Of a stretch of 64,000 nt of DNA, positions 34,900 through 43,686 are shown in pieces. Below the pieces are notes generated by a model. That model ran no database searches and was not told where the DNA came from. It was given only the letters and a program-made list of their open reading frames with translations. The stretch lies in assembly GCA_012521995.1 (NCBI GenBank), contig JAAYLH010000060.1, forward strand, positions 37,590 to 101,589. Direction: 5' to 3'. The translations under genes were made by a program, and so were the position numbers. The stretch comes from Bacteroidales bacterium. Its GTDB lineage: Bacteria; Bacteroidota; Bacteroidia; Bacteroidales; UBA7960. Within the stretch, counting starts at the first letter, position 1, and every line of letters starts with the position of its first letter.

Positions 34900-36410
34900 T
34901 CCTGAATAAATTTTAGGATTTCATCCACGTATTTTCGATCATTGAAAAGCCTGGGCACCTTATTCTGTCCGCCCATCTTGCCTTTTGACTTTAGCCAGCG
35001 GAAGAAGGTCTCGTGGGGCACTTTATGCACCCTTGGGATTTTGAGCATCAGGTCGGCGCTGCGTTTGGCTTCGTAGTCGGAGTTGAGGCTTTGCAGTTCT
35101 TTGTCGAGCACGCGGGTAAACTTATCCAGGTCGTCGGGCTCCACTTCAAACTCAATGAGGTATTCGTGGGCGGCGGTGCCTTTGTCGCTCAGGTAAATGG
35201 GTGCTGCTGTGTATTCGGTGAAAATGGCGCCCGTGGCCTTACAGGCGGCATCGAGCGCTTTGTCGGTATTGTCGACAATCACCTCTTCGCCAAAAGCATT
35301 GATAAAATTCTTGGTCCGTCCGCTGATGCGGATGCGGTAAGGGGAAAGGCTCGTGAAACGCACCGTGTCGCCGATCAGGTAGCGCCACAGGCCTCCGTTC
35401 GTGGTGATGATCAGGGCATAATTGGTCTCGGTATTCACCTGCTCGAGGGTCAGCACCTTAGGATCGCTTTTGCCAAACTCATCCATGGGGATGAATTCGT
35501 AGAAGATGCCGTAGTCGAGCATCAGCAGCATCTCGCTGGAGCAAGCCCTGTCCTGTATCCCAAAGAAGCCCTCGGAGGCATTGTAGGTCTCGAGGTAATA
35601 CATCCTTTTGGAAGGGATGAGTTTTTCGAATTGTTCGCGATAGGGAATAAAGCTGACACCCCCATGGTTGAACAACTCAAGCTTTGGCCATACTTCGAGG
35701 ATGTTGTTGCGGCCTGTGATCTCGAGGATCTTTTTGAGCAATACCAGGTTCCACGAGGGCACCCCGCTGATGCTTGTGACATTTTCCTTCAGGGTGGCAT
35801 GGGCGATCTTGTCGAGTTTGATTTCCCAGTCGTCGAGCAATGCAAGAGAGAGCTCAGGGGTGCGCAGGAACTCGCCCCAGAAGGGAAAGTTCTGCAGCAG
35901 GATTGCAGAGAGGTCGCCGAAGTAGGCGCGGTTGTTGAACTCACCGACCTTGTGACTGCCGCCCAGCACCAGGCCTTTGCCGTTGAATACCTGGTTTTGC
36001 GGACGGTTTTGACAGTAGAGGGCCATAACGTCCTTACCGCCTTTCATATGGCAATCTTCAAGCGATTCGTCGCTTACGGGGATGAACTTGCTCTTGTCAC
36101 TGGTGGTGCCACTCGATTTAGCAAACCATCGAATCTCGGAAGGCCAGATCAGGTTGTTCTCGCCTTTCTGGAGGCGCTCAATATATGGTTTCACCCCTTC
36201 ATAGTCCTGGATTGGCACCCGCGATTTGAAATCCTGGTAGTTGCGGATACCGGCATAATCATATTTGCGGCCCCATTCAGTATCCTCAGAAAAGGTCACC
36301 AGTTTCATGAGCTGGTCTTCCTGGACATCATAGGGATAATCCATAAAGTATTCAATCTGAGGGATCCTTTTTTTCAGGTACCACGAAATGACAGTGTTTA
36401 AAAAGGGCAT
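34896..36410 (-). CDS. GH3-family acyl-acid amido synthetase-like protein
   Basis: 504 residues covering the whole GH3 fold. N-terminal IEYFMDYPYDVQEDQL is followed by the ATP/AMP motif KSSGTTSDKSKFIPVS. Further on are YNASEGFFGIQD and LTTNGGLWRYLIGDTVRF-like text (ITTNGGLWRYLIGD), and the C-terminal GRTKNFINAFGEEV. Plant GH3 enzymes adenylate plant hormones and join them to amino acids. Bacterial members are widespread in Bacteroidota but their substrates are mostly unknown, so only the adenylate-forming ligase class is claimed. First gene of the operon ending with kdsB. Confidence 0.9.
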   Translation of the reverse strand: MPFLNTVISWYLKKRIPQIEYFMDYPYDVQEDQLMKLVTFSEDTEWGRKYDYAGIRNYQDFKSRVPIQDYEGVKPYIERLQKGENNLIWPSEIRWFAKSSGTTSDKSKFIPVSDESLEDCHMKGGKDVMALYCQNRPQNQVFNGKGLVLGGSHKVGEFNNRAYFGDLSAILLQNFPFWGEFLRTPELSLALLDDWEIKLDKIAHATLKENVTSISGVPSWNLVLLKKILEITGRNNILEVWPKLELFNHGGVSFIPYREQFEKLIPSKRMYYLETYNASEGFFGIQDRACSSEMLLMLDYGIFYEFIPMDEFGKSDPKVLTLEQVNTETNYALIITTNGGLWRYLIGDTVRFTSLSPYRIRISGRTKNFINAFGEEVIVDNTDKALDAACKATGAIFTEYTAAPIYLSDKGTAAHEYLIEFEVEPDDLDKFTRVLDKELQSLNSDYEAKRSADLMLKIPRVHKVPHETFFRWLKSKGKMGGQNKVPRLFNDRKYVDEILKFIQE

Positions 36411-36587
36411 AGGGCGTGTTTTCTGGATTTGAGGCTAACTTGCAAAAATACGGAATTCAGGAAAAACTTTTGATCAATGAGGCCATTATTTGGATATTTT
36501 GTTTTCGGCTCTATTCGTATGCCTTGCAATCGGACTAAAAGTTTTATATTTGATTGGCCACAAATTTGTTCACCAAGAGAATTTCCA

Positions 36588-37466
36588 ATGGATTTTATCA
36601 AGAAACTTCAATTTGATCCCTCTAAGTCGCTGAAGGATTATGAAACCAATTATACGGGGCCTTACAACAAAAAGAAGGAAGCCGCCGAAGATTTTAAACA
36701 GGGCCTGGAGCGCTTGCGCGAACTGCAGGATAAACTCTATGCCCACAACAAGCACGGGGTGCTGATCATACTCCAGGCGCTGGATGCCGCAGGCAAGGAT
36801 GGCACCATCAAGCACGTGATGAGCGGTGTCAACCCCCAGGGATGCCAGGTGAAGAGCTTTAAGGCTCCTTCTGGCGAAGAACTCGACCACGATTTTATGT
36901 GGCGTTGTTTTAAAGCCTTGCCCGAAAGAGGAAACATCGGGATCTTCAACCGTTCATATTATGAGGAGGTGCTTGCTGTGCGGGTGCATCCCGGGTTTTT
37001 GCTGAAGCAAAACCTCCCCGGAGTAGAAAAGGAATCAGACGCTGATCAGGCTTTTTGGGAGATGCGTTTTACCGATATCACCAATTTCGAACGATATTTC
37101 TCGAACAATGGCTACCTGGTGCTGAAGTTCTTCTTGAATGTTTCGCGCAAGGAACAGAAAGAACGTTTCCTTGACCGCATCAACGAACCTGCGAAAAACT
37201 GGAAGTTTACTATGTCGGATGTTACTGAGCGCCAGTATTTTGATGAGTACCTGGGGGCTTTTGAGGATATGCTGAAGCATACAAGCAAAGATTTCGCGCC
37301 CTGGTATGTGATCCCTGCCGACAAAAAGTGGTTCATGCGCCTGGCGGTATGCAATATCATTGTTAGCCATCTTGAAAAACTAGACCTGAAATACCCCGAT
37401 GCAGGCCCCGGGCACCTGGCCGACATTGAAAAAGCACGGGTCATCCTTGAAAACGAAGATGAGTAA
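36588..37466 (+). CDS. ppk2: Polyphosphate kinase 2 family protein
   Basis: 292 residues from the ATG at 36588 (MDFIKKLQFDPSKSL). The open frame extends upstream, but that part is not family-like and overlaps the divergent promoter region with the GH3 gene. Walker A is DAAGKDGTIKHVMSGVNPQG, the middle motif is KAPSGEELDHDFMWR, and Walker B is IFNRSYYEEVL. PPK2 transfers phosphate between polyphosphate and nucleotides. Wording of the motifs is closest to class III PPK2 (AMP and ADP phosphorylation), but the class call is tentative. Confidence 0.93.
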   Translation: MDFIKKLQFDPSKSLKDYETNYTGPYNKKKEAAEDFKQGLERLRELQDKLYAHNKHGVLIILQALDAAGKDGTIKHVMSGVNPQGCQVKSFKAPSGEELDHDFMWRCFKALPERGNIGIFNRSYYEEVLAVRVHPGFLLKQNLPGVEKESDADQAFWEMRFTDITNFERYFSNNGYLVLKFFLNVSRKEQKERFLDRINEPAKNWKFTMSDVTERQYFDEYLGAFEDMLKHTSKDFAPWYVIPADKKWFMRLAVCNIIVSHLEKLDLKYPDAGPGHLADIEKARVILENEDE

Positions 37467-37514
37467 ATACTAAGGCCTGTTCACCTACGTTTTATTTTCA
37501 CATATCCTTATTCC

Positions 37515-39068
37515 TTGAAATTTTTAAGAAGCATAGGCGGTTTAGAGATTTACTCCAGCAAGCAACGGTGGAAATTATTTCTGTTGGTTTTTGCTGCTGC
37601 AATTATTGCGGTATCCCTGTTCTATACCGATATCCTGGTGAAGAAGATCGCCGAGGATGAAAGGCAGAAGGTGGTGCTCTGGGCTGATGCGGTTCAGCGC
37701 AGGTCGAACCTGGTCAATTACACCGAGGAGTTCTTTGGCAATATTCAAGCCGAGGAGCGCAAGCGGGTGGAGTTGTGGAATATGGCCAACCAGCGGATCA
37801 TGGACCTGCCTATCAACGCCAACATCGACGACTTGTACCTGCAGATCCTGGAGTCGAACACCAATATCCCGGTAATGTTAACCGACAACAAGGGTAATGT
37901 GTTGAGCCACAGAAACCTGGATCCCCGTTTTGGGGATCCAAAAGTGTTGACCGATGAATTGCGGGGATATTTTTCGGTTTATCCGCCCATTCCGGTTTCC
38001 TCTCATAACCTGCCGGGCATGGAGACCCAATACCTTTTCTTCCAGGATTCCCACGTTTTTACTGAGCTGCGCAGCCTGATGGAAGACCTGATCGACTCGT
38101 TTATTTCGGAGATCGTGGTCAATTCGGCAAGTGTCCCTGTGATCATTGTGGATAGCACGGGTTCGAGGATTATCGCTGCCGGCAACATCAATCAGCCTGC
38201 CCCGGGAGATACTGCACGGGTGCAGGAGGTCATTGCATCCATTTCAGGAAAGAACCCGCCTATAACCATTCAGCTGCCTTCCTATGGCACTTGTAACGTT
38301 CATTATACAAATTCCTTTCTGCTTACACAGCTGAGGTATTATCCCCTGGCACAGTTTCTGATCATCGGGATCTTTCTCCTGGTGGCTTACATCCTGTTTA
38401 GTACCGCCCGTAATGCTGAACAAAACCAGGTTTGGGTCGGGATGTCGAAGGAAACAGCCCACCAGCTGGGAACCCCCTTGTCTTCCCTTGTGGGATGGAT
38501 TGAGATTCTGAAGATGAAAGGGGTGGATAAGGCTACTATTAAGGAAATCACCAAAGATGTCAAGCGTCTGGAGAATATTACCGAAAGGTTCTCCAAGATT
38601 GGCTCGCCGGCCAGGCTTGTGCCCGTAAACATCATCAACACCACGCGCGAGGCGGTTGAATATATGAAGAACCGCACCTCGAAAAAGGTGACCTTTAAGA
38701 TCCTTTCGTCAGACAAAGAGGTGATGGTGCCGCTCAACACCAATTTGTATGAGTGGGTGATTGAGAATATCAGCAAGAACGCCGTGGATGCCATGGATGG
38801 GGTGGGCAGCCTGACCATCGAGATTGAAGACCAGCCCCGTCATGTGGTGATCGACATCACCGATACAGGCAAGGGTATTGTGGCATCGAAGCACAAAACG
38901 ATCTTTAATCCCGGCTATACAAGCAAGCAAAGAGGCTGGGGCCTCGGGCTTTCGCTGAGCAAGCGCATCATCGAAAACTATCACAAGGGCAAGTTGTTTG
39001 TGAAACGATCGGAGATCAATAAAGGGACCACTTTCCGTATCATCCTGAACAAAAAAGGAGAATACTGA
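37515..39068 (+). CDS. Membrane sensor histidine kinase (orphan)
   Basis: 517 residues, with TTG at 37515 as the probable start: upstream in-frame codons run to the ppk2 stop without ATG. There are two membrane helices (about 19-38 and 276-297) flanking a roughly 235-residue extracytoplasmic sensor region. A HisKA segment with H316 (KETAHQLGTPLSSL) follows, then HATPase motifs N (ENISKNAVDAM), G1 (DITDTGKGI) and G2 (GWGLGLSLSK). It should autophosphorylate and signal to a response regulator, but none is encoded nearby. The signal is unknown. It follows ppk2 by about 50 bases. Confidence 0.93.
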   Translation: MKFLRSIGGLEIYSSKQRWKLFLLVFAAAIIAVSLFYTDILVKKIAEDERQKVVLWADAVQRRSNLVNYTEEFFGNIQAEERKRVELWNMANQRIMDLPINANIDDLYLQILESNTNIPVMLTDNKGNVLSHRNLDPRFGDPKVLTDELRGYFSVYPPIPVSSHNLPGMETQYLFFQDSHVFTELRSLMEDLIDSFISEIVVNSASVPVIIVDSTGSRIIAAGNINQPAPGDTARVQEVIASISGKNPPITIQLPSYGTCNVHYTNSFLLTQLRYYPLAQFLIIGIFLLVAYILFSTARNAEQNQVWVGMSKETAHQLGTPLSSLVGWIEILKMKGVDKATIKEITKDVKRLENITERFSKIGSPARLVPVNIINTTREAVEYMKNRTSKKVTFKILSSDKEVMVPLNTNLYEWVIENISKNAVDAMDGVGSLTIEIEDQPRHVVIDITDTGKGIVASKHKTIFNPGYTSKQRGWGLGLSLSKRIIENYHKGKLFVKRSEINKGTTFRIILNKKGEY

Positions 39069-39181
39069 CATTTTTCTGCCAGGGCTTTCCAAAGGCATGG
39101 TTTTTGTTTTCTCTAAATTATAAAAGCCTTTCAAGGTTTTTTGCCATTATTTTCCCAATTTTGTACAGCAAAATCCAAAAC

Positions 39182-39892
39182 ATGAAACACAGGATTCTTT
39201 TCCTTGTCTTGCTTTTGATGGGCTTTGGTGCCCTGGGCTTCCGATACCTGAGCGTGGAGCGCATCATGATGGAGATGGACAGCCAGAGCCTGCATCGCGG
39301 AAAGCGCGCCGATGTGAAGGCCAGCCTCTATTACCAGGCCTTCGACGGAAGGCTGGTGACCCGCTACACCCAGCCTGTCGAACAGGTGATGATCACAAAC
39401 AACAAGGGCGAACTGGCCATCTTCAACGAAAAGGATCATACGGTATACCGCACCCAAAGCCTGGAATACAGCTCGGAAAACAACCTCATTTATTTCTTCC
39501 TGCAGGGCAAAACAAGCGACCTGGGCCTGCAGCAGATGGGGTTTCAGTTGATGGACACCCGCTTTGAGGACGGAATGGTGGTCACCCGTTGGTTTCCCCC
39601 CTCAGGTATGTACCATCTCTTTAGCCAGATTGAACTGGTCCACGAAAACTACCTGCCCATTTTTACGGGCTATTACGATACCGACAAAAAACTGGTGAAG
39701 AAGGTTTATTATACCGATTACAGGCAATTCCCCGAAATCACCCTTCCGATGACCATTACCGAATTCAACTACCTCCCGGCCGGCGATTCCATTGTCAACA
39801 GGCTGAAGTTTTCGCAGGTACAAATCAACCAGCGTGCTGTGAGTTCGTGGTTCAACTTTTCCATTCCCCATGATGCGAAGATCATCGAATAG
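39182..39892 (+). CDS. Exported protein of unknown function
   Basis: 236 residues from the ATG at 39182, where a signal peptide or N-terminal anchor begins (MKHRILFLVLLLMGFGALGF). The rest looks like a periplasmic beta-rich domain resembling outer-membrane lipoprotein carrier-type folds (GELAIFNEKDHTVYRTQSLE and LPMTITEFNYLPAGDSIVNR as excerpts). No family was recognised with confidence. It begins a packed plus-strand run (39182-42963) that includes yidD, with which it overlaps by about 20 bases. Confidence 0.7.
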   Translation: MKHRILFLVLLLMGFGALGFRYLSVERIMMEMDSQSLHRGKRADVKASLYYQAFDGRLVTRYTQPVEQVMITNNKGELAIFNEKDHTVYRTQSLEYSSENNLIYFFLQGKTSDLGLQQMGFQLMDTRFEDGMVVTRWFPPSGMYHLFSQIELVHENYLPIFTGYYDTDKKLVKKVYYTDYRQFPEITLPMTITEFNYLPAGDSIVNRLKFSQVQINQRAVSSWFNFSIPHDAKIIE

Positions 39893-40349
39893 AAAAAGCC
39901 TCTTGTTTGCTTGCCTGCTGGCGGGGCTGATGTTTGTGTCGCCTGTGGCTATGGGGCAGGCGGCGCGCTCTGATATGGAGTTGCTGGCTGCCAGTGTTCA
40001 GCCTGAGGAAAGGGCCCATCACCATCATCGTGTGGAAATGATGGAGACTCGTTCAGGCTCGTGGTTTGCCCGCTTCAATCCCGTTTCCCTCTCGTTTACC
40101 GGCCTGATGTTCGTTTACCAGCGCTATATCTCGCCTCAAACCCCTTCGCGTTGCTTGTATGAGACCTCCTGCTCGCAGTTCAGCAAAAACCTCGTCCTCG
40201 AGTACGGGCTGCTCAGGGGAGTGGTCTTTACTGCCGACAGGCTGACCCGCTGCAACAGGGTGTCGGCCCTCGATGTGCACCCCCTGTCCATTGGCGGACA
40301 GTCAGGGAAAGTTCAGGAAACCACCGACATTTACCGCCTGAAAAAATGA
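39870..40349 (+). CDS. yidD: YidD-like membrane protein insertion factor with N-terminal export signal
   Basis: About 159 residues. YidD proteins are normally 70-100 residues and help YidC-dependent membrane insertion. The core is at about 80-130: FVYQRYISPQTPSRCLYETS, CSQF, GLLRGVVFTADRLTRC (the Cys-rich YidD signature). Here it is preceded by about 75 residues with a hydrophobic signal (LFACLLAGLMFVSPVAMG) and a His-rich spot (HHHH). Such signal-bearing YidD forms seem usual in Bacteroidota. The start codon lies inside the previous gene, and the end overlaps the next start by 4 bases (ATGA). Confidence 0.85.
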   Translation: MMRRSSNRKSLLFACLLAGLMFVSPVAMGQAARSDMELLAASVQPEERAHHHHRVEMMETRSGSWFARFNPVSLSFTGLMFVYQRYISPQTPSRCLYETSCSQFSKNLVLEYGLLRGVVFTADRLTRCNRVSALDVHPLSIGGQSGKVQETTDIYRLKK

Positions 40350-41203
40350 GACGTACCTGCCTGATAAGCCTCGCCTTGCTGTTAGCGCTTTCCTTGCCTG
40401 CACAGCCAACGGCCAGCCGGGAACTGGATTTTGCCCGTTACCTGATGGCTCGCAACGAGCTCAGTGAAAGTCTCTTTGTACTGGAAAAGCTTGATGCCCC
40501 ATCGCCTGCCCTGCAGGATTCCATTCGGTTTTACAAAGGCTGGATCCTTTACCAGCAGAAACAGCTTGAACCCTCCGCGGCCTTCTTGCTTGAGGTCACA
40601 ACCGAAAGCCCCCTGTTTGAGCGGTCGCGGTTTTTTGCATCTTACAACCTGGCCCATATCGGCGATAGGACCCGCGCAGATTCCATCCTGCAGGGCCTTT
40701 CATTTGCCCCGGGGAGCCTGCAGGACGCCCTGCTGAACTTTGAACAGGGTGCCATGGCCTTGCTGGGGCGGGATTTTGAAGCCTTCGATGCCCATGCAGC
40801 AAGGTTTTCAGGCGCATTTAACCCTTTTGCCCTTCAGGAAAAGAGCCTGGTGGAGCTGGCAGAAAAGTTGAAAGACCATCCCAATCACTCGCCCTTTTTG
40901 GCCGGCGCCCTCTCCACCCTGGTCCCCGGTCTGGGGAAAATCTATGCAGGCAAAACCGCCGAAGGCATAGCTTCTTTTTTATACATCGGCGCCATGGCCC
41001 TGACCTCCTATGACTTTTACCGCAGGCTGGGACCCCAAAACGGATTTTTTATCCTCTCGGCAGCCACTACGGGGATCTTTTATGCAGGCAATATCTGGGG
41101 CAGCGCAGTGGCTGTGAACAGGCATAAAAACGAGTATAAACATGAAATGGACCAGCGCATTCTGTTCGATATGCATATTCCTTTGCGTAATATTTTCCAG
41201 TAA
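40346..41203 (+). CDS. Exported helical-repeat/membrane protein with PGxGxxYAG motif (paralogue 1)
   Basis: 285 residues. Signal peptide (LISLALLLALSLPAQP), then a TPR-like helical region (about 25-180) and a C-terminal membrane domain. The latter starts STLVPGLGKIYAGKTAEG (about 190-207) and has two or three hydrophobic helices. PGxGxxYxG motifs occur in TM2 and DUF5683-type membrane proteins. The next gene has the same layout and motif, so the two look like a diverged tandem duplication. It overlaps yidD by 4 bases, suggesting coupled translation. No function is known to me. Confidence 0.7.
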   Translation: MRRTCLISLALLLALSLPAQPTASRELDFARYLMARNELSESLFVLEKLDAPSPALQDSIRFYKGWILYQQKQLEPSAAFLLEVTTESPLFERSRFFASYNLAHIGDRTRADSILQGLSFAPGSLQDALLNFEQGAMALLGRDFEAFDAHAARFSGAFNPFALQEKSLVELAEKLKDHPNHSPFLAGALSTLVPGLGKIYAGKTAEGIASFLYIGAMALTSYDFYRRLGPQNGFFILSAATTGIFYAGNIWGSAVAVNRHKNEYKHEMDQRILFDMHIPLRNIFQ

Positions 41204-42041
41204 AGGAAATGTTTACGGCCAGGAGGATGTATTTGCCGAGGGGGACCTTTTGTTCTCACGCGGGCAGTATTTAGAGGCCGGCATTGCCTATGAGCGTGTT
41301 TATTACACTGCAGAGGATTCCAGGCTTCGGGTGCTTGCCAACCTGCGCAAGAGCAATGCGCTGAAGCAACAGGGCGAGTTTGCCAGGGTGGTCAACGATT
41401 TGCAGCGCTCACTGCCCTATGCCCCTGATGACAGTCTGCGCAGGCAGCTTTTGTATGAGATGGCCCTCTGTGCCCACCTCTCGGGGGGTTATCCCCAGTC
41501 CCAATCCCTCATCCTTCAATATGAGGCAAATTTTCCCGACGAGGCCTTCAATAGCGCCCTTGGCTTGCTCAAGGGGCTGAACCTGGTGAAGTTGAAGCAA
41601 TGGGATGCCCTGGAAAACTACCTGGAAGAAGTTCGCCTTGAAGAACAGGGGTGGGAGCCAGGGGATTCCCTGCAGCAAGCCCTGCAACAATTGCTTGAGG
41701 AAGATAACCGCCCCACGATGCGTGACCCCGAAAAGGCAAGGCTCTTCTCTACCCTTATCCCGGGATCGGGCCATATGTATGCCGGTGAACCGGGAGCAGG
41801 GCTCCTGAATGGATTCTCGCAACTTGCCTCCTTGGGGGTGACCATCCTGATGGGGTTTAACCAGCTGTATGTCAGTGGGTTTGTGGTGGGCCTGGGGCTG
41901 TTCCAGTCTTTCTACTTCGGGGGCATCCGGATGGCCGGCGAATTGACCGAAGAAAGAAATACGAAGGAGATGAGCTACTACCAGCACAAACTGTCTGCAC
42001 TTCTGTTTGAAATCTATCAAGCTCCGCCCAATGAACCATGA
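41142..42041 (+). CDS. Exported helical-repeat/membrane protein with PGxGxxYAG motif (paralogue 2)
   Basis: 299 residues. The first 62 bases overlap the 3' end of the previous gene in another frame. The overlap encodes the signal peptide (SAFCSICIFLCVIFSS), so this start is needed for export. A TPR-like region (about 28-195) is followed by STLIPGSGHMYAGEPGAG (about 203-220) and hydrophobic helices. It shares plan and motif with the preceding gene at low overall identity. Probably an inner-membrane protein with a periplasmic repeat domain, acting near YidD in envelope assembly; that role is inferred from context only. Confidence 0.68.
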   Translation: MKWTSAFCSICIFLCVIFSSKGNVYGQEDVFAEGDLLFSRGQYLEAGIAYERVYYTAEDSRLRVLANLRKSNALKQQGEFARVVNDLQRSLPYAPDDSLRRQLLYEMALCAHLSGGYPQSQSLILQYEANFPDEAFNSALGLLKGLNLVKLKQWDALENYLEEVRLEEQGWEPGDSLQQALQQLLEEDNRPTMRDPEKARLFSTLIPGSGHMYAGEPGAGLLNGFSQLASLGVTILMGFNQLYVSGFVVGLGLFQSFYFGGIRMAGELTEERNTKEMSYYQHKLSALLFEIYQAPPNEP

Positions 42042-42963
42042 GCATCTGTCTCTCCTGTCTTTTGGATTCCTGGTGATTCTTGCCCTTTCGGGGAACCCTT
42101 CCCTTGCCAGTCAGGAGGGTGCCGGGGAAAATCCTGCCCGCGCTGCTGACGAACTTCTTTTGGAGGAGACCATGCAAGCATTGTATTCCTTTGATTTTGC
42201 GAAAGCTGATGCCCGCTCTGCGGAAATGCTTATAAGGTTTCCCGATCATTATCTTGCTCATTTTACGCGGGTGCAGTACCTGTGGTGGATGATCATCACA
42301 CAGCCCCATGACAAGAGGCTTGAGGAGGAATTTTACCAAAGGCTGGAACGCTCGCTTTCAGCCCTTAAGCCCCTGGCGGGCAAGGAGGCTGCACCCCGGC
42401 AAAACTTCTATTTCATTAATCTCTATGCCATGCAGGCCAGGCTTTTCCTGACAAAGAAAGAATACCTGCGCACCATTTTCAGCCTCAAAAACTGCATCGA
42501 CCAGATAGAAGCCACCCTGGGCAAAGAACAGGCCTACCTGCCTTTTTTCCTGAGCTCGGGGATGTACAATTACATGCTTGAATATGCCCGTCAGAAGTAT
42601 TCCTTCCTGGCCCTGTACACCCTCTTGTATCCCCCGGGCGATATGAAACTTGGTCTGGAGCAACTGCACATCGCCGCCCGCAGCGATCATTTTATCTGGC
42701 GTACCGAGGCCCGGTATTTGTTGATGAAGATATACCAGGATTTGGAGCAGCAGCCCGAGAAAGCCCTGCCCCTGGTGAGGGCTTTGTTGGAAGAGCACCC
42801 TTCAAACCTCATCTTCCGCTGGCATTACGTGAAGATCCTTGAAATGATGGGGAAGAAGGAAAAAGCCGGGGAAGAACGGTTGGTCCTGCTCAGGGCCACG
42901 TACCAGGCCACGGGGCTGAATGAAAGCCAGCACCATCATCTCCGGCAGGTGTTTGGGGAATAA
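42031..42963 (+). CDS. Exported helical-repeat (TPR-like) protein of unknown function
   Basis: 310 residues from the ATG at 42031, which lies inside the end of the previous gene and gives a good signal peptide (LSFGFLVILALSGNPSLAS). The rest is alpha-helical with TPR-like repeats (ALYSFDFAKADARSAEMLIR, LEQQPEKALPLVRALLEEHP). It has no membrane domain and no PGxG motif, unlike its two upstream neighbours. Last gene of the overlapping run 39182-42963, which strongly suggests one operon. Confidence 0.68.
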   Translation: MNHEHLSLLSFGFLVILALSGNPSLASQEGAGENPARAADELLLEETMQALYSFDFAKADARSAEMLIRFPDHYLAHFTRVQYLWWMIITQPHDKRLEEEFYQRLERSLSALKPLAGKEAAPRQNFYFINLYAMQARLFLTKKEYLRTIFSLKNCIDQIEATLGKEQAYLPFFLSSGMYNYMLEYARQKYSFLALYTLLYPPGDMKLGLEQLHIAARSDHFIWRTEARYLLMKIYQDLEQQPEKALPLVRALLEEHPSNLIFRWHYVKILEMMGKKEKAGEERLVLLRATYQATGLNESQHHHLRQVFGE

Positions 42964-43010
42964 AAAAACCGGCTTCCCCATTTGACTGTATATGCAGTCG
43001 GGAAAGCCGG
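42963..43010 (-). terminator. Intrinsic terminator after the TM2 protein gene
   Basis: Minus strand: CCGGCTTTCCC, inner GACTG/CAGTC hairpin, then GGGAAGCCGG and seven T. The outer stem has one bulge. It may also slow readthrough from the convergent plus-strand operon. Confidence 0.88.
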
Positions 43011-43028
43011 CCTTGCCTGGCAAACCAA

Positions 43029-43448
43029 TTACCACATAAAGAACTTCGGGTTGTCAATGTATTTGCTGATATCCTCTTCAATCAGACCAATAAGCAGTAC
43101 AATCCAGTCAACAAAGGCAACGATGCCGCATCCGCCCAGGGTGAGGATGTATCCTATGATCACCCCTGTTGTCGTACCCAGGTAAGCCCGGTGAATTCCA
43201 AGGGGGCCCAGGAACCAAGCCAGCACAAATGCAACGGCAGGAGTCTTCTCTCTCAGGTAGAGAGTGGTTCCCTGATTACCGCTAAGGTCTAACGGTGACA
43301 GGGTGTTCAGGTTCAGGTAGTCCACTTGTTCTGCCTGGGCAAACATATTATCCACAGCAGCCTGGTCGAGACGGTACATACCGGCCTCGGCATGCACGGC
43401 TACAACCCCTCCCAGGAAAACAACCATAATGAGGAACAGTTTTTTCAT
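43029..43448 (-). CDS. TM2-domain membrane protein
   Basis: 139 residues from the ATG at 43448. Signal peptide (LFLIMVVFLGGVVAVHA), a short extracytoplasmic segment, then a TM2 domain: two helices joined by a short turn, with LGPLGIHRAYLGTTTGVIIG and CGIVAFVDWIVLLIG. TM2 proteins are widespread and mostly uncharacterised. It converges on the yidD operon, two of whose proteins carry a comparable PGxGxxYAG motif, so a related envelope role is possible. Confidence 0.82.
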   Translation of the reverse strand: MKKLFLIMVVFLGGVVAVHAEAGMYRLDQAAVDNMFAQAEQVDYLNLNTLSPLDLSGNQGTTLYLREKTPAVAFVLAWFLGPLGIHRAYLGTTTGVIIGYILTLGGCGIVAFVDWIVLLIGLIEEDISKYIDNPKFFMW

Positions 43449-43494
43449 ACAATTCAAAATTTGGTGAATGAGATGATTGGGTTAAATAGGAAAA

Positions 43495-43502
43495 CAAATA
43501 TA
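43495..43502 (-). promoter_or_regulatory. Candidate -7 element (TATATTTG) for the TM2 protein gene
   Basis: TAnnTTTG match on the minus strand 47-54 bases upstream of the ATG. No clear -33 element at the expected distance. Confidence 0.4.
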
Positions 43503-43686
43503 TGAATTAAAAAATTATTCATTGAAAAAAGAATGGCGAAAAATTAAAAAAAACCCATTAACAAATGATTAGTTCCTGTCACGGAAATTTTTGTAAAAGG
43601 AATCAGGCTTCCGAAAAAGGAACTGAAACATTGATCTTCCTGGTTCTCAGCCAACTTTTTTCCATTCCCGGCCTGTTTCCGATTTG

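Noticed and set aside
35013..36401. Open frame of 462 codons on the plus strand opposite the GH3 gene
   Set aside because: It lies wholly antisense to a gene with clear family motifs, and its translation is rich in Val, Gly, His and Phe in the manner of reverse-frame shadows. No start signal or family match.
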